5,913 nucleotides of DNA, taken from NCBI GenBank assembly GCA_018830925.1, contig JAHJRK010000028.1, positions 1-5,913 of the forward strand, in the 5' to 3' direction. This document shows positions 1-5,636 of the stretch, one piece after another. The notes under the pieces are model-generated. The model saw nothing but the letters and a program-made list of their open reading frames with translations, had not been told where the DNA came from and made no database searches. This DNA is from Pseudomonadota bacterium (GTDB lineage Bacteria > Desulfobacterota > Desulfobacteria > Desulfobacterales > RPRI01). The number at the start of each line of letters is the position of its first letter. The first letter of the stretch is position 1. The position numbers were made by a program, and so were the translations under genes.

Positions 1-956
1 ATAAAATGAGCCACATCCGCTATATGGATGCCGAGGCGGTAATGATCTCCCATATCTTCAATGCTCAATGCATCGTCAAAATCGAGGGTCGCCTGACCGT
101 CAATTGTAACTACCGGAAGGTCAGTCAGGTCTGTCCTCTTTCCATTCGAAGAAAAATTCTCCGGAGATAAGAGCGTCTCGCTGATCGTTTTCAATACGGG
201 CTCTGGAAAGGAAGTGGGTATGTTCAGCCTGTACAGATCTACGTTTTCGTTCTCATTAAATATACCTAGTCGCACAAAAAGGCGGAAAAGACCTTCTCCC
301 GGGTCAATACCAGCTTTTTCTAAAATCGCATTCCCGACCGTATAATGGCTGCTATCTTTTCCCAGCATATACAGCGACTTGAGAATCTCGGCAAATTCCC
401 TGCTCTTATCGTCAAGGACTCCGGGCATAAAAGGCTTGCTGATTGTTTCTCTGACCCATCTGCTTCCTTCCGCAATCAGCCTGTTTTTCCTTGCGATCTC
501 TTTTTCCTTTATATCAATCTGCTCAACCATCTCTTCAGAATTCGGAAAAAACCTGTCGTAATCGAACTTGAAATACATCCTGTTGTTGAAAAAAGCCCTC
601 ACAACAGCAGATTCATGATCACCGTTAGGCTTTTCCGGAAAACAGAAATGAGTCATTGTGGGAAGGTCTATCCACTCCTGCTCCAAGTTCAAAACCTCCC
701 ATAATCCTTTAATATTTATACTATTTATAAGCAATTTCCGTCTGTTTGAAATTTCCTTGAGAGCATCCACAATCCTGTTCCTGCCCATAGACAGGTTAAG
801 ATTCATTTTGCACTTGTGAGAAAGCCGGTGCATGGACAGGTTAACTTCCCGGTCCGTTTCGGTTAAAAGCTTAAGTCTTTGATTTTTGACTTCTAAAACA
901 ACCGCGCACATGATTTTCTGAGAGTCTATATACTCAACTATATTTCCTGATTCCAT
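1..956 (-). CDS. RNB-domain 3'-5' exoribonuclease (RNase II/R superfamily), N-terminal part
   Basis: This is the first 318 residues of a processive 3'-5' exoribonuclease; the C-terminus lies beyond base 1. The RNB catalytic block begins near residue 274 (RTDLTDLPVVTIDG) and contains the metal-binding aspartates D286, D292, D294 and D295 (TIDGQATLDFDDA), followed by HIADVAHF at 311-318. These match the four Asp of the E. coli RNase II active site. The preceding 270 residues do not look like the paired cold-shock domains of E. coli RNase II/R. Residues 4-45 resemble a short beta-barrel, and residues 85-145 (LWEVLNLEQEWIDL to RFFPNSEEMVEQ) resemble the winged-helix-like segment of cyanobacterial/plastid-type RNB enzymes. 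The ATG at 956 is preceded by an in-frame TAG at 963-965, so it is the first possible ATG, and the family N-terminus fits. There is no clear Shine-Dalgarno site. The role in RNA decay is known for the family; exact substrates cannot be read here. Confidence 0.93.
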   Translation of the reverse strand, partial: MESGNIVEYIDSQKIMCAVVLEVKNQRLKLLTETDREVNLSMHRLSHKCKMNLNLSMGRNRIVDALKEISNRRKLLINSINIKGLWEVLNLEQEWIDLPTMTHFCFPEKPNGDHESAVVRAFFNNRMYFKFDYDRFFPNSEEMVEQIDIKEKEIARKNRLIAEGSRWVRETISKPFMPGVLDDKSREFAEILKSLYMLGKDSSHYTVGNAILEKAGIDPGEGLFRLFVRLGIFNENENVDLYRLNIPTSFPEPVLKTISETLLSPENFSSNGKRTDLTDLPVVTIDGQATLDFDDALSIEDMGDHYRLGIHIADVAHF

Positions 957-962
957 GGGCTT

Positions 963-991
963 CTAATAACAGTCAGGCCTTTAAAAGTCAA
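963..991 (-). promoter_or_regulatory. Probable sigma70 promoter of the RNB exoribonuclease gene
   Basis: Read on the minus strand, TTGACT (991-986) is followed after 17 bp by TATTAG (968-963), which has an extended TG one base upstream. The expected transcription start, seven bases past the -10 box, is base 956, the A of the ATG. The -35 box matches consensus in 5 of 6 positions and the -10 box in 4 of 6. The promoter is inferred from sequence only. Confidence 0.5.
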
Positions 992-1000
992 TGTAGTTAG

Positions 1001-1021
1001 TTTCCGGATTGACACTAATTA
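1001..1021 (+). repeat. 21-bp direct repeat, copy 1
   Basis: The 21 bases TTTCCGGATTGAC-ACTAATTA agree with 1162-1182 at 19 of 21 positions. The second copy forms the right end of the long inverted repeat, so this one may be the remnant end of an adjacent, lost element. Confidence 0.65.
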
Positions 1022-1034
1022 AAGACTCTATAGC

Positions 1035-1176
1035 GTTTCCAATTCGGAAATAGGCAATTTTGGGCAAGCTCAAGGAAATCAAGGGATTGCGCGGAGGCAT
1101 ACGCAATGTATGCCGCACAAGAAATCCCGTAGATTGACGCCGAGATCGCACAAAAGGGCCATTTCCGGATGGAAAC
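1035..1176. repeat. 142-bp imperfect inverted repeat (MITE-like or structured intergenic repeat)
   Basis: The left arm (1035-1102) and the reverse complement of the right arm (1108-1176) align by hand at about 47 of 68 positions, with a few 1-2 base gaps. The ends are GTTTCC and GGAAAC. The centre is a perfect 7-bp stem, GGCATAC / GTATGCC, around the loop GCAAT at 1103-1107. Shared blocks along the arms include CGGAAAT, TTTT, CTC, AATC and GGGATT. It could be a non-autonomous mobile element or a repeat-derived RNA hairpin. No transposase is present and I could not identify a clean target-site duplication. Confidence 0.7.
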
Positions 1177-1182
1177 TAATTA
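1162..1182 (+). repeat. 21-bp direct repeat, copy 2
   Basis: TTTCCGGATGGAAACTAATT followed by A; 19 of 21 bases match the copy at 1001-1021. Its first part is the right terminus of the inverted repeat and contains a small palindrome, GTTTCC-type arms around GGAT. Confidence 0.65.
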
Positions 1183-1193
1183 CATATCAAGTG

Positions 1194-1210
1194 ACATTTA
1201 CTTCAAATGT
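1194..1210. promoter_or_regulatory. Palindrome next to the -35 box, candidate operator
   Basis: ACATTT-ACTTC-AAATGT is a perfect 6-bp inverted repeat with a 5-bp spacer. It ends directly against the -35 hexamer of the exporter promoter. That placement suits a regulator binding site, since many multidrug exporters are controlled by local repressors or activators. No regulator gene is visible in the window, so the role is inferred from position alone. Confidence 0.35.
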
Positions 1211-1238
1211 TTGACCGGAGGCCGCTTTTTATTATAAT
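1211..1238 (+). promoter_or_regulatory. Sigma70-type promoter of the ABC exporter operon
   Basis: TTGACC (1211-1216) and a perfect TATAAT (1233-1238) are separated by 16 bp. Expected transcription start is near base 1245, giving a leader of about 60 nt before the first ABC gene. This is the closest match to consensus in the window. Confidence 0.75.
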
Positions 1239-1305
1239 AGAATTTTTATGCCTTTGTGCATTCGTGTAAGAAAATGGAATTCTTCTTGTTCCGGTTTGCC
1301 CGGGT

Positions 1306-3063
1306 TTGGAACATGTTGTGAAATCGGTCAATTTAATAAAACCCTATTTTGTCGAAAACCGCCTTGCAATAGCCGCAGGCGTGGTGTGCCTTATAGCCGT
1401 AGATTTTCTACAGCTTGTAATCCCGCGCATAATAAAAAGGGTAATCGATGACCTTACTTTTTTCCGGGCAGATCCCGAAAAGCTTGCCATATATGCCCTC
1501 TATATTATCGGCATTGCATTAATAATGTCTTTTTTCAGATATTTATGGCGAAAATATCTCATAGGCACCTCAAGAATTGTAGAAGAAGGCTTAAGGAACA
1601 GGCTGTTTGCCCATATTCAAACCCTTTCTCCATCTTACTTTGACAGAACAAAAACCGGCGATCTCATGGCACATGCCACAAACGACATACAGCATGTCAG
1701 AATGGCCATAGGAATGGGAATAGTCGCCTTAACAGACGCGGTAATTTTAGGTTCGGCAGCCATTGTTTTCATGGCCTATATCAATACAACCCTTACCTTG
1801 TTTGCTCTTATTCCGATGCCATTTATTATTTTCGGAACAAGGTTTTTCAGCAGGAAAATGCACAGACTTTACAAATCGGTTCAGGAATCCTTTTCCGAAC
1901 TCACAGAAGCGATACGCGAACAGTTTGCAGGAATTCAGACAATCAAGGCTTATACACTGGAAAAAGAAGAGAACATCCATATTGAAGTAAAGTCAAAAGA
2001 TTACATCGACAGGAATATTAAACTTGTCAGGATTATCGGCTCTTTTTTCCCCATGATGCTCCTTCTGTCAAATATAAGCCTTGCCATCGTGCTTTATCTT
2101 GGAGGAAGGCAGACAATATATTCTACAATAACACCCGGCGATTTTGTAGCGTTCATAAACTATCTCGGTCTTATCACCTGGCCGATGATGGCAATGGGAT
2201 GGGTCACAAATCTGATCCAGCGGGGGAAAGCATCCCTCGACAGGATAAACAGCATACTGGAAACTGCTCCCGAAATTTGCGATGCCGGCGATGCAAAGAG
2301 GATAAAATACAGGACAGGAGAAGTAACATTTGAAGATGTGACGTTTTCTTACAATCACGGTTTTACTCCGGTCTTATCGGCCATCAATATCAGTGTTAAA
2401 AAAGGGGAAATACTTGGGATTGCCGGGCCTCCTGGAAGCGGAAAAACAACTTTTTTAAGCCTTATTCCAAGGCTGCGTGATGTTTCAGACGGACGGATAC
2501 TTATAGACGGTGAAGATATCCGCTCAATAAAGCTTTCCGATATAAGGTCAATTATCTCTTTCATGCCCCAGGAGCCTTTTTTGTTTGACGGAACAATCCG
2601 CGACAACATAACCCTTGGAGACAGAAGCATAAAGGATTCCGATCTGGAAGGTCTGATGGAAAAAGCCTCTCTTTCCGGAACAATAAAGAATTTTCCGGCA
2701 GGCCTTGATACGATCGTGGGAGAAAAAGGAATTATCCTTTCAGGAGGCCAGAAGCAAAGAATTGCCCTTGCAAGATCGCTTCATTCCGATTCACCCATAC
2801 TCATTCTTGATGACCCGGTAAGCCAGGTGGACACAGAAACTGGCTCTGCAATCATAAAAAATATACGATCCATGAAGGAAGAGAAGACAATTATCATAGT
2901 TTCGCACCGTCTTTCCGCACTCTCTTTTGCCGATAAGATAATCGTGATCGACAGAGGCAGGATCATGGAAGCGGGAAACCATGCTTTCCTCATGGAGCTT
3001 GGAAAGTATTATGCGAAAACATTCGAAATGCAGGCAATCGAAGAGGAAATGAATGCGATTTGA
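1306..3063 (+). CDS. ABC exporter half-transporter, degenerate-site subunit (BmrC/TM287-like)
   Basis: This inner-membrane subunit has the order TMD-NBD and is 585 residues from TTG 1306. Six membrane segments are likely near residues 21-41, 62-82, 134-156, 157-178, 243-266 and 278-300. The NBD carries Walker A GPPGSGKTT at 374-382, Q-loop Q422, a canonical signature LSGGQ at 478-482, Walker B ending LDD with D502, and switch His H534. The catalytic Glu position is Asp (D503, followed by PVSQVD rather than ATSxVD), the hallmark of the degenerate subunit of heterodimeric exporters such as BmrCD and TM287/288. It overlaps the next gene by 11 bp. The start is uncertain: an in-frame stop at 1267-1269 limits extension, no in-frame ATG is available, and TTG 1306 or GTG 1318 are the candidates. 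Neither has a good Shine-Dalgarno site. The substrate (drug, lipid or peptide) cannot be read from sequence. Confidence 0.93.
   Translation: MEHVVKSVNLIKPYFVENRLAIAAGVVCLIAVDFLQLVIPRIIKRVIDDLTFFRADPEKLAIYALYIIGIALIMSFFRYLWRKYLIGTSRIVEEGLRNRLFAHIQTLSPSYFDRTKTGDLMAHATNDIQHVRMAIGMGIVALTDAVILGSAAIVFMAYINTTLTLFALIPMPFIIFGTRFFSRKMHRLYKSVQESFSELTEAIREQFAGIQTIKAYTLEKEENIHIEVKSKDYIDRNIKLVRIIGSFFPMMLLLSNISLAIVLYLGGRQTIYSTITPGDFVAFINYLGLITWPMMAMGWVTNLIQRGKASLDRINSILETAPEICDAGDAKRIKYRTGEVTFEDVTFSYNHGFTPVLSAINISVKKGEILGIAGPPGSGKTTFLSLIPRLRDVSDGRILIDGEDIRSIKLSDIRSIISFMPQEPFLFDGTIRDNITLGDRSIKDSDLEGLMEKASLSGTIKNFPAGLDTIVGEKGIILSGGQKQRIALARSLHSDSPILILDDPVSQVDTETGSAIIKNIRSMKEEKTIIIVSHRLSALSFADKIIVIDRGRIMEAGNHAFLMELGKYYAKTFEMQAIEEEMNAI
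3042..3046 (+). promoter_or_regulatory. Ribosome binding site inside the end of the first ABC gene
   Basis: AGAGG lies 6 bases before ATG 3053 and within the last codons of the upstream gene. It supports this start and implies translational coupling between the two subunits. Confidence 0.7.
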
Positions 3064-5038
3064 TTACGGGTACGAGGAAGAAAAGCCGGGCAAAAATTAC
3101 GACCTTAATCTGCTGAAAAGGCTTTTTATGTTTGGAAAGCCTTACAGGCGCCTTTTTTTCTGGACTGTTCTTCTTGTCATATCCATAACACTGCTCGATC
3201 TATCCCTCCCATACATAACCAAGATTGCAATAGACCGATATATAGTTCCGCGTGGGGTTCCGCATGAAAATATTCTGAAAACCGACAAAAACAAGGCCGG
3301 CTGGTACAGGGCAAGCTTAAGTGATCCCGCTGTCCGAAATATTCTTTCAAAGCGCGATATCGAATTTAAAGAGGAAGGCGCTTATGCCCTTATTCCGCTT
3401 AACGAGATCGGGAAAATGGATAAGGAAGATATTTATATTTTGAGAAAAAATGATTTAAAAGGAGTCGGAATTGCAGCGGCCATTCTCCTTCTCCTTGTGA
3501 TAGCCGGTTTCTGCCTCAACTTTTTTGAAGTCATGCTGATGGAATATGCGGGACAGATGATAATGCATGATCTCAGGATGCACCTTTTTAACCATATCCA
3601 GGCGCTCCCTGTTCCTTTCTTTGCCAAAAATCCGTCTGGGCGGCTTGTAACAAGGGTTACGAGCGATGTTCAGAATATGCATGAGTTTTTTACTTCCGTC
3701 ATCGCCTTTGTTTTTAAAGACATCTTCCTTCTCGCAGGAATAATGATTGTGCTTATCGGTATAAACTGGAAACTCGCCCTCGCGTCATTTACAGTTATTC
3801 CTTTTGTAATCCTTGCCTCATTCCGTTTTTCAGGCCAGGCAAGAGACGCCTTCAGAACGCTTAGAATCAAAATTGCCGAAATAAATTCAAGTATCGCCGA
3901 AACCATAGGCGGCATAAAGGTGCTACAGCTTTTGGGGAAGGAAAATGAAAATTATGACAGATTCGAAAAGCTGAACCATGAAAACTATATTGCAGGAATG
4001 AAACAGATCCGGGTTCTCGCGGTCTTTATGCCTTTAATAGAACTTCTCGGATCGGTTGCCGTCGCTTTAGTAATCTTTTACGGCGGAATCAGTGTTCTTG
4101 ATGAAAAAGTAACTCTTGGCGAGCTGGTCGCTTTCATATCCTACATGAAAATGTTCTTCAGACCCATAAGAGACATAGCCGACAAATACAATATCCTTCA
4201 AAACGCCATGTCATCGGCTGAAAGAATATTCATCATCCTAGATACAAACGATACAAAGGATACAAAAGCCGGGGAATCCGAATCTTCCATATCATTTACC
4301 GACCAAATGAAATTCGATAAAATAAAGAGCGTCGAATTCAGAAATGTTTCATTCAGCTACGTTCCGGGAGAAGAAGTGCTTTCAAATATCTCGTTTGACT
4401 TGAAGGCCGGCGAAAAAGTCGCGATCGTCGGGCCTACCGGAACCGGCAAAACAACCCTTCTTAATCTCTTGACAGGATTTTACGAACCCTCATCGGGGCA
4501 AATTCTTATAAACGGAACCGGCATGAAAAAGATTCCTTCTTCTTTCCTTAGATCGAAAATGGCCATAGTCATGCAGGATTCTTTTTTGTTTTCGGGGACA
4601 GTGCGTGAGAATATTGCAAGGGGAAAGAGCGGCATCACGGATAAGGATATGGATCACATCATGGATGCTTCAAATTGCAGAAAAATTATTGAGGGACTCC
4701 CCCAGGGTCTTGATACCGTGTTATCTGAAGGAGGAAAATCGATTTCAAGCGGGGAGCAACAGCTCATATCGATAGCAAGAGCTTTCACCCGCGACCCTGA
4801 AATCATCATGCTTGATGAGGCTACATCCTATGTCGACTCGGAAACGGAACGGCAGATCGAAACCGCGTTAAACAATCTCATGGAAGGCAGAACTTCAATA
4901 ATTGTTGCGCACCGCCTGACAACTGCCCAAAGAGCGGACAGGGTAATTGTATTAAATAAAGGAAGATTGATAGAATCGGGAACCCACGAAGAACTGATGA
5001 AGATAAGGGGATTTTATTACAGGCTGAACAACATATAA
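3053..5038 (+). CDS. ABC exporter half-transporter, catalytic-site subunit (BmrD/TM288-like)
   Basis: This is the partner subunit, 661 residues, TMD-NBD. Likely membrane segments are near 34-54, 137-158, 213-236, 238-257, 320-345 and 355-375. The NBD has Walker A GPTGTGKTT at 460-468, Q508, Walker B IIMLDEATS with D588 and catalytic E589, D-loop D595 and switch His H620. Its signature is diverged, ISSGE at 564-568 in place of LSGGQ. The degenerate ATP site therefore combines this signature with the Asp-Asp Walker B of the first subunit, while the other site is fully canonical. That pattern indicates an obligate heterodimer. About 75 residues (62-136) separate membrane segments 1 and 2, far more than in a typical half-transporter and probably outside the membrane. 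BmrD, of similar length, is also reported to have an extracellular domain. A charged linker at 396-425 joins TMD and NBD. ATG 3053 has a good ribosome binding site. Confidence 0.94.
   Translation: MRFDYGYEEEKPGKNYDLNLLKRLFMFGKPYRRLFFWTVLLVISITLLDLSLPYITKIAIDRYIVPRGVPHENILKTDKNKAGWYRASLSDPAVRNILSKRDIEFKEEGAYALIPLNEIGKMDKEDIYILRKNDLKGVGIAAAILLLLVIAGFCLNFFEVMLMEYAGQMIMHDLRMHLFNHIQALPVPFFAKNPSGRLVTRVTSDVQNMHEFFTSVIAFVFKDIFLLAGIMIVLIGINWKLALASFTVIPFVILASFRFSGQARDAFRTLRIKIAEINSSIAETIGGIKVLQLLGKENENYDRFEKLNHENYIAGMKQIRVLAVFMPLIELLGSVAVALVIFYGGISVLDEKVTLGELVAFISYMKMFFRPIRDIADKYNILQNAMSSAERIFIILDTNDTKDTKAGESESSISFTDQMKFDKIKSVEFRNVSFSYVPGEEVLSNISFDLKAGEKVAIVGPTGTGKTTLLNLLTGFYEPSSGQILINGTGMKKIPSSFLRSKMAIVMQDSFLFSGTVRENIARGKSGITDKDMDHIMDASNCRKIIEGLPQGLDTVLSEGGKSISSGEQQLISIARAFTRDPEIIMLDEATSYVDSETERQIETALNNLMEGRTSIIVAHRLTTAQRADRVIVLNKGRLIESGTHEELMKIRGFYYRLNNI
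4241..4267 (+). repeat. In-frame 9-bp tandem repeat, three copies
   Basis: GATACAAA plus one variable base (C, G, A) occurs three times head to tail and encodes DTN-DTK-DTK at residues 397-405 of the second ABC subunit, in the linker between membrane and ATPase domains. A change in copy number would keep the reading frame. Confidence 0.85.
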
Positions 5039-5073
5039 AAAGAGACCTTTGCGTTTAGCAAAGGTCTCTTTTT
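5037..5073. terminator. Bidirectional intrinsic terminator
   Basis: A perfect 16-bp stem (5037-5052 with 5058-5073) encloses the loop GTTTA. The core AGAGACCTTTGC / GCAAAGGTCTCT is flanked by five A on the left and five T on the right, so either transcript ends in a U-tract. It overlaps the stop codon of the ABC gene on the plus strand and lies 18 bases past the stop of the HU gene on the minus strand. Confidence 0.92.
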
Positions 5074-5091
5074 ATGGAAATGTATAAAGAA

Positions 5092-5361
5092 TCAGCCTAT
5101 AGCGTCTTTTAATGCTTTTGCAGCAGAAAATTTTGCGGCTTTTCTTTTTTCGATCTTGATTTCAGCCCCAGTCTGGGGATTTCTTCCGGTTCTTGCTTTT
5201 CTTTCTTTTACCTTGAAGGTGCCGAATCCCGCCAGCTTGACTTCATCCCCTTTTTTCAAGGCAGCGGTCATGCTATCAAATATACAATCAACAACTGCCT
5301 TTGCCTCTTTGGATGTACCCACAATACCTGCGACTTCAGTTACTAAATCAGCTTTGTTCAT
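5092..5361 (-). CDS. HU-family histone-like DNA-binding protein
   Basis: At 89 residues this is the normal length for HU. It is a small dimeric nucleoid protein that bends DNA. Features are the start MNKADLVTEVA, the GFGTF turn at 45-49, and the beta-arm motif GRNPQTG at 59-65 with R60, N61 and the intercalating P62, followed by a basic IKIEKRKAAKF stretch ending in the C-terminal helix. IHF is less likely: the sequence reads as HU throughout and there is only one copy here, though subunit type cannot be settled by eye. It converges with the ABC operon and shares its terminator. It has its own promoter and a long leader, so it is probably a single-gene transcript. Confidence 0.96.
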   Translation of the reverse strand: MNKADLVTEVAGIVGTSKEAKAVVDCIFDSMTAALKKGDEVKLAGFGTFKVKERKARTGRNPQTGAEIKIEKRKAAKFSAAKALKDAIG

Positions 5362-5513
5362 ATTCTTTCCTCCTTCCAGTAACCATTAAAAAAACAGACG
5401 TTATTATTTGATTGTTAGATTCCATGCCCGGTTTATCGGCATCCCCTGAGATCTTCGCATACACCCCGTTTAAGGCCAAGTCAGGGTATGCAAAGCTCCC
5501 GCTCTTTTTCTTG
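5362..5513 (-). promoter_or_regulatory. Long 5' leader of the HU mRNA with two possible hairpins
   Basis: About 150 nt separate the predicted transcription start (near 5513) from the ATG. The leader can fold GCATAC (5491-5486) with GTATGC (5462-5457), extended by CC/GG pairs across a one-base bulge. It can also fold ATGCC (5442-5438) with GGCAT (5428-5424) around a 9-nt loop. I recognise no known riboswitch, and a regulatory role is inference. Confidence 0.4.
5369..5375 (-). promoter_or_regulatory. Strong ribosome binding site of the HU gene
   Basis: AAGGAGG on the minus strand lies 7 bases before ATG 5361. It is the strongest Shine-Dalgarno match in the window, in keeping with an abundant protein. 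Confidence 0.9.
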
Positions 5514-5519
5514 TTCCCG

Positions 5520-5548
5520 TATATACTTTTTCCAAATCCTTAAGTCAA
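5520..5548 (-). promoter_or_regulatory. Sigma70-type promoter of the HU gene
   Basis: On the minus strand TTGACT (5548-5543) and TATATA (5525-5520) are spaced by exactly 17 bp. Each hexamer matches consensus at 5 of 6 positions. The expected start is near 5513. Confidence 0.72.
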
Positions 5549-5598
5549 TCGTTTTGGAGATTTCCCGAATAATATACCTTCAGCCTGTGGCGCAGACG

Positions 5599-5611
5599 TT
5601 TCCGGATGGAC
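5599..5611 (+). repeat. Partial third copy of the intergenic repeat
   Basis: TTTCCGGATGGAC matches the first 13 bases of the repeats at 1001 and 1162 at 12 of 13 positions each. The end of the repeat, AATTA, reappears at 5622-5626 after about 10 unrelated bases. It lies between the HU promoter and the methyltransferase stop codon. Confidence 0.45.
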
Positions 5612-5636
5612 GCTGTTTACGAATTAAATCCTCATG

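Larger units (their letters stand above)
957..1305. other. Divergent intergenic region between the RNase and ABC exporter genes
   Basis: This gene-free stretch holds, in order, the minus-strand RNase promoter, a 21-bp direct repeat, a 142-bp imperfect inverted repeat, the second direct repeat copy, a 17-bp palindrome and the plus-strand exporter promoter. I saw no credible protein gene in it. A short reading frame starting at ATG 1248 overlaps the ABC gene out of frame and has no family resemblance. Confidence 0.8.

Noticed and set aside
345..704. Plus-strand 119-residue open frame
   Set aside because: It lies antisense to the RNB exoribonuclease, whose minus-strand translation shows clear family motifs. 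The plus-strand peptide shows no family resemblance.
1035..1176. Reading the inverted repeat as a CRISPR unit or as a terminator of the RNase gene
   Set aside because: There are no regularly spaced repeats with unique spacers, and the element lies upstream of, not after, the RNase gene. The arms are too long and imperfect for an intrinsic terminator and lack a T-tract.
1248..1451. 67-residue open frame starting just after the exporter promoter
   Set aside because: It overlaps the ABC gene in another frame, starts only about 3 bases from the predicted transcript start, has no ribosome binding site and reads like out-of-frame translation.
1747..2993. Several minus-strand open frames of 63-96 residues
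   Set aside because: All lie opposite the first ABC gene, where the plus-strand protein carries every expected ABC motif; they are shadows.
3433..3915. Minus-strand open frames of 64-81 residues
   Set aside because: They are antisense to the membrane domain of the second ABC gene and show no independent start signals or family resemblance.
1306..5038. Interpretation as a bacteriocin or peptide-maturation exporter
   Set aside because: Neither subunit has an N-terminal C39 peptidase domain, and there is no precursor peptide gene or accessory protein in the window.
5156..5389. Plus-strand 77-residue open frame
   Set aside because: It is antisense to the HU gene, which has a complete family pattern and a strong ribosome binding site.
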